Positions 9,164-18,757 of a stretch of DNA of 64,000 bases are shown one piece after another. Origin of the DNA: Saccharicrinis sp963677655 (GTDB lineage: Bacteria > Bacteroidota > Bacteroidia > Bacteroidales > Marinilabiliaceae); NCBI GenBank assembly GCA_963677655.1, contig OY782088.1. One strand, given 5' to 3'. Made by a program: the position numbers and the translations under genes. The first letter of the stretch is position 1; each line of letters opens with the position of its first letter. The notes beneath the pieces were generated by a model. It did not search any database. It was not told where the DNA came from and saw only the letters and a program-made list of their open reading frames with translations.

Positions 9164-9194
9164 AGGCTACTCACAAAATGAGTAGCCTTTTTTT
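9164..9194 (+). terminator. Rho-independent terminator after sppA
   Basis: 8-bp stem AGGCTACT (9164-9171) / AGTAGCCT (9181-9188) with a 9-nt loop, followed by a run of T. Confidence 0.85.
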
Positions 9195-9200
9195 CCGTTT

Positions 9201-10271
9201 ATGAGAATAATAAAATACATAAGATTATTACTTCTTCCTATTGCTTTTTTATATGGGATAATCATTCGAATCCGTAATTATTTCTTTGATATAGGTAGAA
9301 CTGAGTCTAAAGAATATACTTTACCGATTATTTCAATTGGCAACATTACTGTGGGGGGTACAGGTAAAACCCCACTTACTGAACTTCTTATTAAAACACT
9401 TATTAAAGATTACCATATTGCCCTAATAAGCCGTGGGTACAAACGAAAAACAAAAGGTGTTCTCATTTCAGATAACAATAGCTCTGTTTATGATATTGGT
9501 GATGAACCATTTCAGATAAAATCAAAATTTCCAGAATTAACAGTTACTGTTGCTGAAAAAAGAGTTGAAGGGATTGATCAGATGCTAAATCTTAAAAATA
9601 AACCAGAGGTTATTATAATGGATGATGCATATCAACATAGATATGTCAAACCTGGTTTTAGTTTACTCGTTTGTGATTACAACAGACCTTTATGGAAAGA
9701 TTTTATGCTTCCTGCTGGAGAACTTCGTGAGCCAATTAATGGAAAAAAAAGAGCCAATATTATACTTATTAATAAATGTCCTGAAAACATAAGCCTTAAA
9801 AAACAAAATTATATTACTAAAAAGTTAAATTTACACACCGACCAGTCGGTTTACTTCTCAACTATTGGATATCAAAATTGTATTTCGTTATTTTGCAAAA
9901 ACAAAACACTTACTGAAACAGATCTTCAAGATTATGCTGTATTACTTGTAACGGGAATTGCCAACCCAAAACCTTTACTAGAATACATAAAGTCAAAATC
10001 AAACAATGTTGAATTGCTTCAGTTCGCAGATCATTATCAATTTAAAGAAGTTGATTTACAAAAAATTATTAATCAATTTGAAAATCTTAATGGAAACAAA
10101 AAAATCATCTTAACAACAGAAAAAGATGCTGTACGATTTAAAGAAATATTAAACGCAGAAAATCCTATTTCCAAGTCTTTATGGTACATTCCAATTGAGA
10201 TTAAAATTTTAAACAATCAACGAAAAGAATTTTTAGGCAAAATTGTTAACTATGTTAAGCAAAATAAATGA
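9201..10271 (+). CDS. lpxK: Tetraacyldisaccharide 4'-kinase
   Basis: 356 residues; phosphorylates the 4' position of the lipid A disaccharide precursor at the inner-membrane face. A hydrophobic N-terminal segment (residues 8-22) is followed by the P-loop ISIGNITVGGTGKTPLTELL (about 46-65). Then come ALISRGYKRKTKG, VGDEP-type IGDEPFQIKSKFP, and IIMDDAYQHRYV (Walker-B-like Asp-Asp), all LpxK hallmarks. The 3' end overlaps the purine nucleoside phosphorylase gene by 20 nt. Confidence 0.92.
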   Translation: MRIIKYIRLLLLPIAFLYGIIIRIRNYFFDIGRTESKEYTLPIISIGNITVGGTGKTPLTELLIKTLIKDYHIALISRGYKRKTKGVLISDNNSSVYDIGDEPFQIKSKFPELTVTVAEKRVEGIDQMLNLKNKPEVIIMDDAYQHRYVKPGFSLLVCDYNRPLWKDFMLPAGELREPINGKKRANIILINKCPENISLKKQNYITKKLNLHTDQSVYFSTIGYQNCISLFCKNKTLTETDLQDYAVLLVTGIANPKPLLEYIKSKSNNVELLQFADHYQFKEVDLQKIINQFENLNGNKKIILTTEKDAVRFKEILNAENPISKSLWYIPIEIKILNNQRKEFLGKIVNYVKQNK

Positions 10272-11064
10272 AACTGCAGATTTCATACTTAAGAAATCAA
10301 ATACAAAAGCCAGCATTGGTATAATATTAGGAACTGGCTTAGGCGGTTTGGTAGAGGAGATTGATATTAATTTCACACTGAATTATGATGACATTCCAAA
10401 CTTTCCTGTTTCAACAGTAGAAGGTCATCATGGTAGATTAATATTTGGATCTATCGGAGGGAAAGAAGTTGTTGCAATGCAGGGACGTTTTCATTTTTAC
10501 GAAGGATATAGCATGCAAGAGGTTACATTTCCTGTTCGCGTAATGAAAATGATGGGAATTGAAACATTACTTGTTAGCAATGCAAGTGGTGGGTTAAATC
10601 CGGATTTTTCGGTAGGTGATGTAATGATTATTGATGATCACATTAACATGTTCGGAACTAATCCATTAATTGGTAAAAACATTGATGAATTAGGTCCTCG
10701 ATTTCCTGATATGAGTGCACCATACTCAAAAGAATTAATCAATAGGGCTTTTGAAATAGCATACAATAATAATATAAAACTTAAACGAGGAATTTATGTT
10801 GGTACATCAGGTCCAACTTTTGAAACTCCTGCAGAATATAAAATGTTTAGAATTTTAGGTGCTGACGTAGTTGGAATGTCAACAGTACCTGAAGTAATTG
10901 TTGCTCGTCACATGAACATGACTTGCTTTGGAGTATCAATTGTAACTGACTCAGGGGTTCCGGGTGAGATTGTTGAAATTTCGCATGAAGAAGTGCAAGA
11001 AATTGCTGCTAAGGCTGAACCTACAATGACATATATTATAAAGGAGTTGGTAGCTTCGTTATAA
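10252..11064 (+). CDS. punA: Purine nucleoside phosphorylase (inosine/guanosine type)
   Basis: 270 residues from ATG 10252; a TTG three codons upstream is a less likely start. Phosphorolyses purine nucleosides to base and ribose-1-phosphate. Motifs: GIILGTGLGG (phosphate loop), VEGHHGRLIFG, AMQGRFHFYEGYSMQEVTFP, LLVSNASGGLNPDF, and VGTSGPTFETPAEYK with MSTVPEVIVA (purine site). These define the trimeric PNP/MTAP family, in the purine-nucleoside branch. It overlaps lpxK and ends before a terminator. Confidence 0.92.
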   Translation: MLSKINETADFILKKSNTKASIGIILGTGLGGLVEEIDINFTLNYDDIPNFPVSTVEGHHGRLIFGSIGGKEVVAMQGRFHFYEGYSMQEVTFPVRVMKMMGIETLLVSNASGGLNPDFSVGDVMIIDDHINMFGTNPLIGKNIDELGPRFPDMSAPYSKELINRAFEIAYNNNIKLKRGIYVGTSGPTFETPAEYKMFRILGADVVGMSTVPEVIVARHMNMTCFGVSIVTDSGVPGEIVEISHEEVQEIAAKAEPTMTYIIKELVASL

Positions 11065-11076
11065 TATCTTGCTTGT

Positions 11077-11106
11077 AAAAAGGATTTCCAACGGGGAATC
11101 CTTTTT
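11077..11106 (+). terminator. Terminator after punA
   Basis: Stem AAAAGGATT / AATCCTTTT (about 11078-11086 and 11097-11105) with a 10-nt loop, ending in T-rich sequence. Confidence 0.75.
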
Positions 11107-11322
11107 ATACTAAAAAAAGACATTTAGTATTTCTTTCAGATCCCCCTTCAATATCTGATTTTTCAAAAAGAAAAATTGAAGCATTATTTATTCTCCCCTT
11201 CAAAATAGTAGTGCATCATATACAATTTTACATTTTTTAAAATAATACTAGCATAGTAATTTATAAATTGCACATTCCTTCAACAAAGTAAAATTCATTA
11301 CTCAATAACAAAACAATACAGA

Positions 11323-13455
11323 ATGAAACAATTTAGAGTTATTCATCTTTTCTTGGTTTTACTTGTTATTACTTTTACAAGTTGCCAATCATCAAATCAA
11401 AAAAACAACGCATTGGAAAGCAATTATCTTTTAAAGGAAAGCAATCTCCCTTATGGAGTTCCGGATTTTTCAAAAATCAACAGTAGCGATTTTCTTCCTG
11501 CAATGGAATATGGCATTGACGAGAATCTTAAGGAAATTAAAAACATAGCTGAAGATACTTCAATCCCTACATTTGAGAATGTGTTTATTGCAATTGAAAA
11601 ATCGGGTAGAACACTAGCTCGTGTAAGTGGTGTTTTTCACATGTTAAGTGGAGCATATACAAACGATACAATTCAAAAAACTGAAGAAGAATTAGCTCCT
11701 AAGTTATCAGCTTTAGCAGATGCTCTTTATTTAAATGATACAATATTTAAAAAAGTTCAGACTATTTATAATCAGTTAGAAACTTTGGATCTGGATGCTG
11801 AATCAAAAAAACTTGTCGAAGAATATTATCAACGCTTTATCTTATCCGGGGCAAATCTTTCTCAGGAAGACAAAAAACAATTAAAAGCAACTAATGCAGA
11901 AATAGCTCAACTATCCACTAAGTTTTCAAATCAATTAATTAGCGCTGCAAAAAATGCAGCTTTTGTTGTTGATTCCAAAGAAGAATTAAAAGGATTATCT
12001 GAAAGTGAAATCAAATCTGCAGAAAACAATGCAAGTAAAAATAATCTTGATGGCAAATATCTATTACCACTTCAGAATACAACTCAGCAACCTTATTTAA
12101 CTTATCTTGAAAATAGAAACACAAGAGAAAAATTATTTAAGTTATCATGGTCACGAGCAGAGAAAGGTGATGAAAATGATACCCGTTCTATCATAATTAA
12201 AATTGCACAGTTAAGAGCAAAAAAAGCAGGTCTTTTAGGTTGTAATAATTATGCAGAATGGAGTTTAAAAGATCAAATGGCTAAAACCCCCAAAGCAGCA
12301 TTGGACTTTTTAAATCAACTGGTTCCTGCATCTATTAAAAATGGTAAAAAAGAAGCTAAAGAATTACAAAAATTAATTAACCGTGAAAAAGACGGGTTTA
12401 AACTAGCACCATGGGATTGGAACTATTATGCAGAAAAGCTTCGCAAAGAAAAATATGATTTAAATGAAGATGAAATAAAACCTTATTTTGAGCTTTTTAC
12501 CGTTTTAGAAAAGGGCGTTTTTTATGCCGCAGAAAAACTATACGGTATTACTTTTAAGCCTCGTACTGATATCCCTGTTTACAGCGATGACGTAAAAGTT
12601 TACGAATTATTTAACGAAGATGGTTCTACCATTGGCTTATTTTACTGCGATTATTATAAACGCGATAATAAATCGGGAGGTGCTTGGATGAGTAATCTTG
12701 TTGAACAATCAACACTTTTAGGAACAAAGCCTGTCATTTATAATGTATGTAATTACACTAAACCCGCTGAAGGCGAACCTACATTAATAAGCTATGATGA
12801 TGTTACTACATTATTTCATGAATTTGGACATGCATTACATGGATTTTTCGCAAACCAAAAATATGTAACACTTTCTGGAACTAATGTCTCAAGAGACTTT
12901 GTTGAATTACCTTCTCAATTTAATGAACACTGGGCACTATATCCGGATGTATTTAAGAATTATGCCATTCATTATAAAACAGGAGAACCTATGCCTGAAA
13001 GTTTAATTCAAAAAATTAAAAATGCATCTACTTTTAACCAGGGTTACATGCTTACTGAGTTATTGGCTGCTGCAGAACTTGATTTACAATGGCATACTAT
13101 TTCTGCTGACACTAAAATAGACGATGCAAGTATTTTTGAAGAACAAGCTCTAAAAAATACTAATTTAAATATCGTTGAAATTCCTCCTCGATACCGATCA
13201 ACATATTTTCTTCATATTTGGGGTAATGGATATGCTGCCGGATATTATGCTTATCTATGGGCAGAAATGTTAGATAATGATGCCTTTGAATGGTTTAATG
13301 AAAACGGAGGACTAACCAGAGATAATGGAGAAAGATTCAGAAAAATGATTCTATCAAGAGGAAATACAGAAGATTTTGATCAAATGTATCAAAATTTCAC
13401 TGGTCGCAAACCGGATATAACTCCAATGCTTAAACACCGAGGAATAATTAAGTAA
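11323..13455 (+). CDS. M3 family metallopeptidase lipoprotein (peptidyl-dipeptidase Dcp-like)
   Basis: 710 residues. The N-terminus is a lipoprotein signal (VITFTSC with Cys at about 21), so the enzyme is anchored in an envelope membrane. The zinc motif HEFGHALHG starts at His499 (HExxH), with the third ligand expected in the following helix region (VELPSQFNEHW). Length and C-terminal motifs (TELLAAAELDLQWH, YRSTYFLHIWGNGYAAGYYAYLWAE) fit Dcp/oligopeptidase A enzymes, which remove C-terminal dipeptides or cut short peptides. Monocistronic with its own terminator. Confidence 0.9.
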   Translation: MKQFRVIHLFLVLLVITFTSCQSSNQKNNALESNYLLKESNLPYGVPDFSKINSSDFLPAMEYGIDENLKEIKNIAEDTSIPTFENVFIAIEKSGRTLARVSGVFHMLSGAYTNDTIQKTEEELAPKLSALADALYLNDTIFKKVQTIYNQLETLDLDAESKKLVEEYYQRFILSGANLSQEDKKQLKATNAEIAQLSTKFSNQLISAAKNAAFVVDSKEELKGLSESEIKSAENNASKNNLDGKYLLPLQNTTQQPYLTYLENRNTREKLFKLSWSRAEKGDENDTRSIIIKIAQLRAKKAGLLGCNNYAEWSLKDQMAKTPKAALDFLNQLVPASIKNGKKEAKELQKLINREKDGFKLAPWDWNYYAEKLRKEKYDLNEDEIKPYFELFTVLEKGVFYAAEKLYGITFKPRTDIPVYSDDVKVYELFNEDGSTIGLFYCDYYKRDNKSGGAWMSNLVEQSTLLGTKPVIYNVCNYTKPAEGEPTLISYDDVTTLFHEFGHALHGFFANQKYVTLSGTNVSRDFVELPSQFNEHWALYPDVFKNYAIHYKTGEPMPESLIQKIKNASTFNQGYMLTELLAAAELDLQWHTISADTKIDDASIFEEQALKNTNLNIVEIPPRYRSTYFLHIWGNGYAAGYYAYLWAEMLDNDAFEWFNENGGLTRDNGERFRKMILSRGNTEDFDQMYQNFTGRKPDITPMLKHRGIIK

Positions 13456-13509
13456 TCTTTATAAGGTTTTCTTACTATTACAAAACAATTCTATTTGAAT
13501 AAAATACCT

Positions 13510-13539
13510 AGCAGTGCAGATTTTTGCACTGCTTTTTTA
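13510..13539 (+). terminator. Terminator after the M3 peptidase gene
   Basis: 9-bp perfect stem AGCAGTGCA (13510-13518) / TGCACTGCT (13525-13533) followed by TTTTTT. It lies between two convergent genes. Confidence 0.88.
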
Positions 13540-13550
13540 TTTTTAAAAGT

Positions 13551-16124
13551 TTACTTTCTAATACCTCCTGTTACTACACAAACCAATTTTTCTTGCATAA
13601 CATCTCCTTTGGGAGAAAACACTTCAGCAAAAATGATATAAATCCCCATCGGTGCTTTTATATGATTAGATTGGACTCCATCCCACTGAATAAAACCTTC
13701 TGCACTGAATAAACTATTATCAGAAAGATTTTTTATTGGAATTCCATTCTTATCGTATACTTTAACCGTTCCTGAATATCCAACATCAGGCATTTTATAA
13801 TTTATTACCAGATAATCCTTCTCTCCATCAGAGTTGGGACTAAATGTTTCTTCATCTAACCAAATCCAATTATTATTTGTAGGGCTATTTACATCATAAA
13901 CTTGGGAGTTAACATATGTTGGAGTGGCATATCCAACTTCCGTTGATGCTGAATGCCAATTATTAGGGTCATTTGTTGGAGAGTAAACATTGAGTCTTTC
14001 TAAGGAAACACCTTCCTGGTTATTTAAAAGTTCATAATGCATCTCTTCATTATATTCTAAATAATCAATAACTAATCCATTACTAGTTACGATTGCAACA
14101 TTTCCCTCTTCATCATTAAGAGAGGGTAAGTCAGATTCAATTACATGTTGTTTTACAATATCATACTGAATTTCCAAACTACTCGTATCCTCACTAACTA
14201 CCCAATATTCTCCAGGTAATATTAACTGATGGCTTGAGTTTAAAGTGTATAGTTTTATTGGAATTCCATCATCAACATTAGCTAAATAAACATCATCAAC
14301 ATTAATAATTTTATCAGATCTATTATAGATTTCAATAAAATCCACTCCATCAGATTGAGGGTTAAACAATATTTCATTAAGACATAAATCCAAAGAATCT
14401 ATTTTTTCCGGAATACCTATTCTCCAATCGAAATCATTAGAAAGCCTATTATTATTCAAGTCACATATATCACTTTCAATATTGACATTAACCTCTTCTT
14501 TACTATTTAGTTCTTCATTTAATATTACTTTAGCTTCTTTAAGAAAGACTGTATCTAATTCAATCTGAGAAATGGAATGCTGGTCTACTTTTATATATGA
14601 ATTAGAAATTATACTTGAATCAATTGCTTCGCTAAAATATATTTTAAAACTACTTTCATTTAAGTATGAAAGGTAATTTACAATTGGTTTTGAACTATCA
14701 TTATTATCCATCTTATTGGAATTCTCCAATCCAGGACTTCCTCCATCTAAATCAAGTGAATAATCCCAGTTGTAAGAACTTAAATCCTGATTACCTAAAT
14801 CCATTTTCTCGAAAGACCAACCTCCATCTTTTTTAAAACTCTCTGAAATATCAGAAAATGGATACCGTATTGCATCTGTAATATGGTTTTCATTATCAAC
14901 TAAAACAACAGTTCCCTTACTGTTTGATAAACTAGGAAAGGAACTAACTGAAACTACATTTATTTCATCAAATAGTTCTGATTTTGCATCACTAACAATA
15001 ATTGCATATTGATTAGCACATAATTGAAAATCGGGTAAAGTTGATGACTTATCATTAACAACAATTTTATACTGATCAAGGTTTATATCGTGATCTGTTT
15101 GATTATAAATTTCAATGAATTCACAATCCGGCAAACCAACTGTTGGACTTGGGTCGACCATAATCTCAGAAAATACTATGTCATATCTTTCAGGTTTAAA
15201 ATATGAATAATATAGGATAGTATCATTAATGCTATTACCATTTAAATCCTTAAATCCAGATACTTCGATCGTTCCCCTTTCTGCATTATCAATTTTATCC
15301 TTAAAATCAATTTCAATCAAACTGCCTTCAATATTCATTCGATTAATATCTGCTGCATGTCCATTAATTTTAATATTATCATAATTTGAGGTTTCAATAT
15401 TAATAAGCTCAGACATTAACAATTCAAGTTTTTCTCCTTTATTTAAATCGTGACTTATAATGCTTGGAGGAGTTTTATCAGTATATGGATCTCCCAAAAC
15501 AGATATTGGTCCAAAATAAAATTTATCTCTTCTTGTTTTAGTATACTTACAATAAATTCCAAAATAATTACTTTGATATATCTCAGAATCCTCCACTTCT
15601 CCCTCCTTAACTAATTCTGAGTTATTTAAATCTGTATACAATTCCCACTTTCCTTTATCGTTTCTTAAAACCTTTATATCAAGCTTAAAGTTTGACAGAT
15701 CAAGTATCTTCTCTGTCCCATTAATTAACTTAGTGTCAACTCCCCCACTTGTCTTCCACAAAGAAACATTATCTGAAGTATCACCTATCTTGACAAAATA
15801 CCCTTCCAGATTCTCATTTATCTCGCATTGATTACAACATAAATAAACAACGCAATAATTTGAAGATGAAGGGTTAAATTCCATAGATACAGAAAAATTC
15901 CACTCTGCATTTTCTATCGCAGAAGAACTTGTAAATATGACCGCTGATGAGGATTCTTCAGGAGCATTTAAATAAAGCCTATATGAATCAGAAATTATCT
16001 GAAACTTATCTGTTTCGCCAATCCACTCTGGAGTGTCCGTTAAGTTGTTTCTATTCCAGTTTTCTGTAAATTGAGAATAAATTGTTACAGGACATAACAA
16101 AAAAATTAAAAAATATCGGATCAT
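13551..16124 (-). CDS. Secreted lamin-tail-domain protein with C-terminal FlgD/CHU_C-like domain
   Basis: 857 residues with a signal peptide (MIRYFLIFLLCPVTIYSQ). The first ~210 residues look like a concanavalin-type beta domain, followed by a bacterial Ig-like segment (TDKTPPSIISHDLNKGEK). Two lamin-tail domains follow: one from ERYDIVFSEIMVDPSP (about 310-430), one from DLCLNEILFNPQSDGVDFIE (about 570-720). Between them is another Ig-like region. The C-terminal ~100 residues (ETFSPNSDGEKDYLVINYKM, later PMGIYIIFAEVF) form an FlgD/gliding-motility-like beta domain, which suggests type 9 export. Such proteins are large cell-surface or secreted products, sometimes nuclease-associated; no catalytic motif is visible. 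Function unknown. Confidence 0.75.
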   Translation of the reverse strand: MIRYFLIFLLCPVTIYSQFTENWNRNNLTDTPEWIGETDKFQIISDSYRLYLNAPEESSSAVIFTSSSAIENAEWNFSVSMEFNPSSSNYCVVYLCCNQCEINENLEGYFVKIGDTSDNVSLWKTSGGVDTKLINGTEKILDLSNFKLDIKVLRNDKGKWELYTDLNNSELVKEGEVEDSEIYQSNYFGIYCKYTKTRRDKFYFGPISVLGDPYTDKTPPSIISHDLNKGEKLELLMSELINIETSNYDNIKINGHAADINRMNIEGSLIEIDFKDKIDNAERGTIEVSGFKDLNGNSINDTILYYSYFKPERYDIVFSEIMVDPSPTVGLPDCEFIEIYNQTDHDINLDQYKIVVNDKSSTLPDFQLCANQYAIIVSDAKSELFDEINVVSVSSFPSLSNSKGTVVLVDNENHITDAIRYPFSDISESFKKDGGWSFEKMDLGNQDLSSYNWDYSLDLDGGSPGLENSNKMDNNDSSKPIVNYLSYLNESSFKIYFSEAIDSSIISNSYIKVDQHSISQIELDTVFLKEAKVILNEELNSKEEVNVNIESDICDLNNNRLSNDFDWRIGIPEKIDSLDLCLNEILFNPQSDGVDFIEIYNRSDKIINVDDVYLANVDDGIPIKLYTLNSSHQLILPGEYWVVSEDTSSLEIQYDIVKQHVIESDLPSLNDEEGNVAIVTSNGLVIDYLEYNEEMHYELLNNQEGVSLERLNVYSPTNDPNNWHSASTEVGYATPTYVNSQVYDVNSPTNNNWIWLDEETFSPNSDGEKDYLVINYKMPDVGYSGTVKVYDKNGIPIKNLSDNSLFSAEGFIQWDGVQSNHIKAPMGIYIIFAEVFSPKGDVMQEKLVCVVTGGIRK

Positions 16125-16345
16125 TGCGTTTGGTTAATTGTAAAAACTATATTTTTGTATGATAATTATCATCATCACCAACATAAGACACTGTTAACAC
16201 ATTGTCTTATTACACATTAAATTTATAATAATATTTTAATTTATTTGAAACTAACTTTATAATTCTATTTTGCAACAAAATAATCAGAGATAAAAAGAAA
16301 TATATAATAGTTTCAAACAACACAAAAAAGAAAACAAAAAAACGT

Positions 16346-17353
16346 ATGAAAGTAGCAGTTGTTGGTGCTAGTGGCGCTGTAGGACAAGAATTCTTAAAAG
16401 TTCTGGAAGAGCGTAATTTTCCTTTAGACGAATTAGTATTATTTGGTTCAGCAAGAAGTGCTGGTAAAAAATACACATTCAAAGGAAAAGAGTTAGTAGT
16501 AAAAGAGCTTTGCCACAATGATGATTTCAAGGATATCGATATTGCCTTAACATCAGCTGGAGGTGGAACATCAAAAGAATTTGCTGAAACCATCACCAAA
16601 CACGGTACCATGATGATTGACAATTCAAGTGCTTTCAGAATGGAAGATGATATACCTTTGGTTGTACCCGAAGTAAATGCTGAAGATTGTAAAAATACTC
16701 CTCGAAATATTATTGCTAATCCAAACTGTACAACAATCCAAATGGTTGTTGCACTTAAAGCATTAGAAAATATTTCTCACATTAAAAGAGTTCATGTATC
16801 TACTTATCAATCAGCTAGTGGAGCTGGTGCGATGGGAATGGCAGAGCTAGAACAACAAGTAAAAGAGTTTGCAGAAAACAAAGATCTTACTGTTGAGAAA
16901 TTTGCTCACCAATTACTTTTTAATGTAATTCCTCACATTGATGTATTCACTGATAATGGATATACAAAAGAGGAAATGAAGATGTATAATGAAACAAAGA
17001 AAATTATGCATTCTGATATTGAAGTAAGTGCTACAACAGTTAGAGTTCCTGTTATGAGAGCTCACTCAGAGTCTGTATGGGCAGAAACTGAAAGATCTGT
17101 TTCACCAGAGGAATACAAAGCAGAATGTGAAAGAACAAAAGGTATTACTGTAATCGACAAACCAGAAGAAAATCAATATCCAATGCCATTTTTATTAGCT
17201 GGTGAGGATGATGTATTTGTAGGCAGAATTCGCAAAGATCTATCAAATCCTAATGGAATTACTTTCTGGTGTGTTAGTGACCAAATTAAAAAAGGTGCTG
17301 CATTAAATGCTGTTCAGATTGCAGAATATCTTATTGAGCAAAAACTTGTTTAA
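16346..17353 (+). CDS. asd: Aspartate-semialdehyde dehydrogenase
   Basis: 335 residues. NADP-binding MKVAVVGASGAVGQEFLKVL at the N-terminus; catalytic Cys128 in IANPNCTTIQMVVAL; substrate loop in YQSASGAGAMGMAELEQQ. It reduces aspartyl phosphate to the semialdehyde in the Lys/Thr/Met/DAP pathway, acting after the aspartokinase encoded at 26779. It is not linked to lysC-lysA in one operon here. The start sits after a 221-nt divergent gap; TTTG near 16238 and ATTTTG about 20 nt later form a plausible promoter. Confidence 0.95.
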   Translation: MKVAVVGASGAVGQEFLKVLEERNFPLDELVLFGSARSAGKKYTFKGKELVVKELCHNDDFKDIDIALTSAGGGTSKEFAETITKHGTMMIDNSSAFRMEDDIPLVVPEVNAEDCKNTPRNIIANPNCTTIQMVVALKALENISHIKRVHVSTYQSASGAGAMGMAELEQQVKEFAENKDLTVEKFAHQLLFNVIPHIDVFTDNGYTKEEMKMYNETKKIMHSDIEVSATTVRVPVMRAHSESVWAETERSVSPEEYKAECERTKGITVIDKPEENQYPMPFLLAGEDDVFVGRIRKDLSNPNGITFWCVSDQIKKGAALNAVQIAEYLIEQKLV

Positions 17354-17380
17354 GATTAAAGGTTAAAATGAATATAGCAC

Positions 17381-17409
17381 AAAAGGCTACCAATTGGTAG
17401 CCTTTTTTT
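17381..17409 (+). terminator. Terminator after asd
   Basis: Near-perfect palindromic hairpin AAAAGGCTACCA / TGGTAGCCTTTT with an AT centre, followed by T residues. The A-run on the other side lets it also serve the minus strand (end of hflX at 17460). Confidence 0.85.
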
Positions 17410-17459
17410 ATCTTTTATATCTCTGATTCTAAAATATATCCTCTACAACAGGAAGACTA

Positions 17460-18680
17460 TTAAAAGTCAGTTTCATCAAAATTTATATTTGGATAAAGAA
17501 AATCATTATAAGGAAATCTGGCCGTATGAATTTTTCTAACCTCATTATAAACTAACTCTTTAAAATCATTTAGATTTTCTTTATTCTTTGCAGAAATAAA
17601 CACCGTATCCAGGTCTTTTGCCATCCAGGTTTTTCTCAAATCTTCAAGAGAATAATTTTCCTGTAGCATTGGAGTTAAATCATCTGCATCCTTAGGAGTA
17701 TGCTTGAATGCATCAATTTTATTAAAGACCATAATCATTTTCTTTTCAGTATTATCAATCTCTTGTAATGTCTGATTTACGATCTCTATTTGTTGCTCAA
17801 ATCCTGCATGAGATATATCAACCACATGAATTAGAATATCTGCTTCTCTAACCTCATCTAAAGTTGATTTAAATGAATCGACCAAATGGTGAGGTAATTT
17901 TCGTATAAATCCTACCGTATCTGCTGCTAAAAAAGGTAAATTTCCAATCACAACCTTACGAACTGTAGTATCCAGAGTTGCAAAAAGCTTGTTTTCAGCT
18001 AAGACACTTGATTTACTTATGGTATTCATCAAGGTTGACTTACCCACGTTTGTATATCCAACCAAAGCTACACGAACCATTTTTCCTCGATTCTTACGTT
18101 GGGTAGACTTTTGTTTGTCAATCTTATCCAGATCCTGTTTTAACTTAGATATTTTGTCACGAATAATCCTACGGTCAGTTTCAATCTCCTTTTCTCCAGG
18201 ACCACGCATACCAATACCTCCACGCTGACGTTCAAGGTGAGTCCACATACGAGTCAATCGCGGTAACAAATATTGATATTGAGCTAACTCTACCTGAGTT
18301 TTAGCTGCTGCTGTTTTTGCATTTTTTGCAAAAATATCTAATATAAGATTTGTTCTGTCCAAAATCCTTACTTTAAGAACTCTCTCAAGATTTCTTAATT
18401 GCGAAGGACTTAATTCATCATCAAAAATTACTGACTGTACTTCATATACTTTTACTCCCTCAAGAACTTCCTCCAATTTACCACTTCCAATATAGTACTT
18501 ATTATCGGGCATAGGTAAATTCTGAGTATATCTTGCTACAGGTACAGCTCCTGCTGTTTCTGCAAGAAAAGCCAACTCATCTAAATATTCATTCAACAAT
18601 GGTTCTGTAACACCCGGAGTTCTGATCCCAACAAGTATTACTTTTTCCAGTTCTTTTTTTGTAGATATTTGTTCTCCCAT
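17460..18680 (-). CDS. hflX: Ribosome-associated GTPase HflX
   Basis: 406 residues. The N-terminal HflX domain includes RTNLILDIFAKNAKTAAAKT (about 115-134) and the linker RGGIGMRGPGEKEIETDRR. The GTPase domain has G1 GYTNVGKSTLMN, G3 DTVGFIRKLPHHLV (the family's Phe after G3) and G4 NKID. HflX splits stalled or inactive 70S ribosomes under stress. It lies downstream of tonB but is separated from it by a terminator. A GVTEPLLNEYLDELAFLAET segment matches the usual N-terminus. Confidence 0.94.
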   Translation of the reverse strand: MGEQISTKKELEKVILVGIRTPGVTEPLLNEYLDELAFLAETAGAVPVARYTQNLPMPDNKYYIGSGKLEEVLEGVKVYEVQSVIFDDELSPSQLRNLERVLKVRILDRTNLILDIFAKNAKTAAAKTQVELAQYQYLLPRLTRMWTHLERQRGGIGMRGPGEKEIETDRRIIRDKISKLKQDLDKIDKQKSTQRKNRGKMVRVALVGYTNVGKSTLMNTISKSSVLAENKLFATLDTTVRKVVIGNLPFLAADTVGFIRKLPHHLVDSFKSTLDEVREADILIHVVDISHAGFEQQIEIVNQTLQEIDNTEKKMIMVFNKIDAFKHTPKDADDLTPMLQENYSLEDLRKTWMAKDLDTVFISAKNKENLNDFKELVYNEVRKIHTARFPYNDFLYPNINFDETDF

Positions 18681-18707
18681 CTATTAATATTAAGCGCACA
18701 AAGATAC

Positions 18708-18738
18708 AAAAAAAGGGGCATCTAAAAAGATGCCCCTT
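18708..18738 (-). terminator. Terminator after tonB
   Basis: 10-bp stem AGGGGCATCT / AGATGCCCCT (18714-18723, 18729-18738); on the minus strand it is followed by seven T. Confidence 0.88.
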
Positions 18739-18757
18739 AATATGATAACAAAATTTG

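Noticed and set aside
16210..16623. 137-residue minus-strand ORF overlapping the start of asd
   Set aside because: Antisense to a clearly conserved asd N-terminus, with no recognisable domain.
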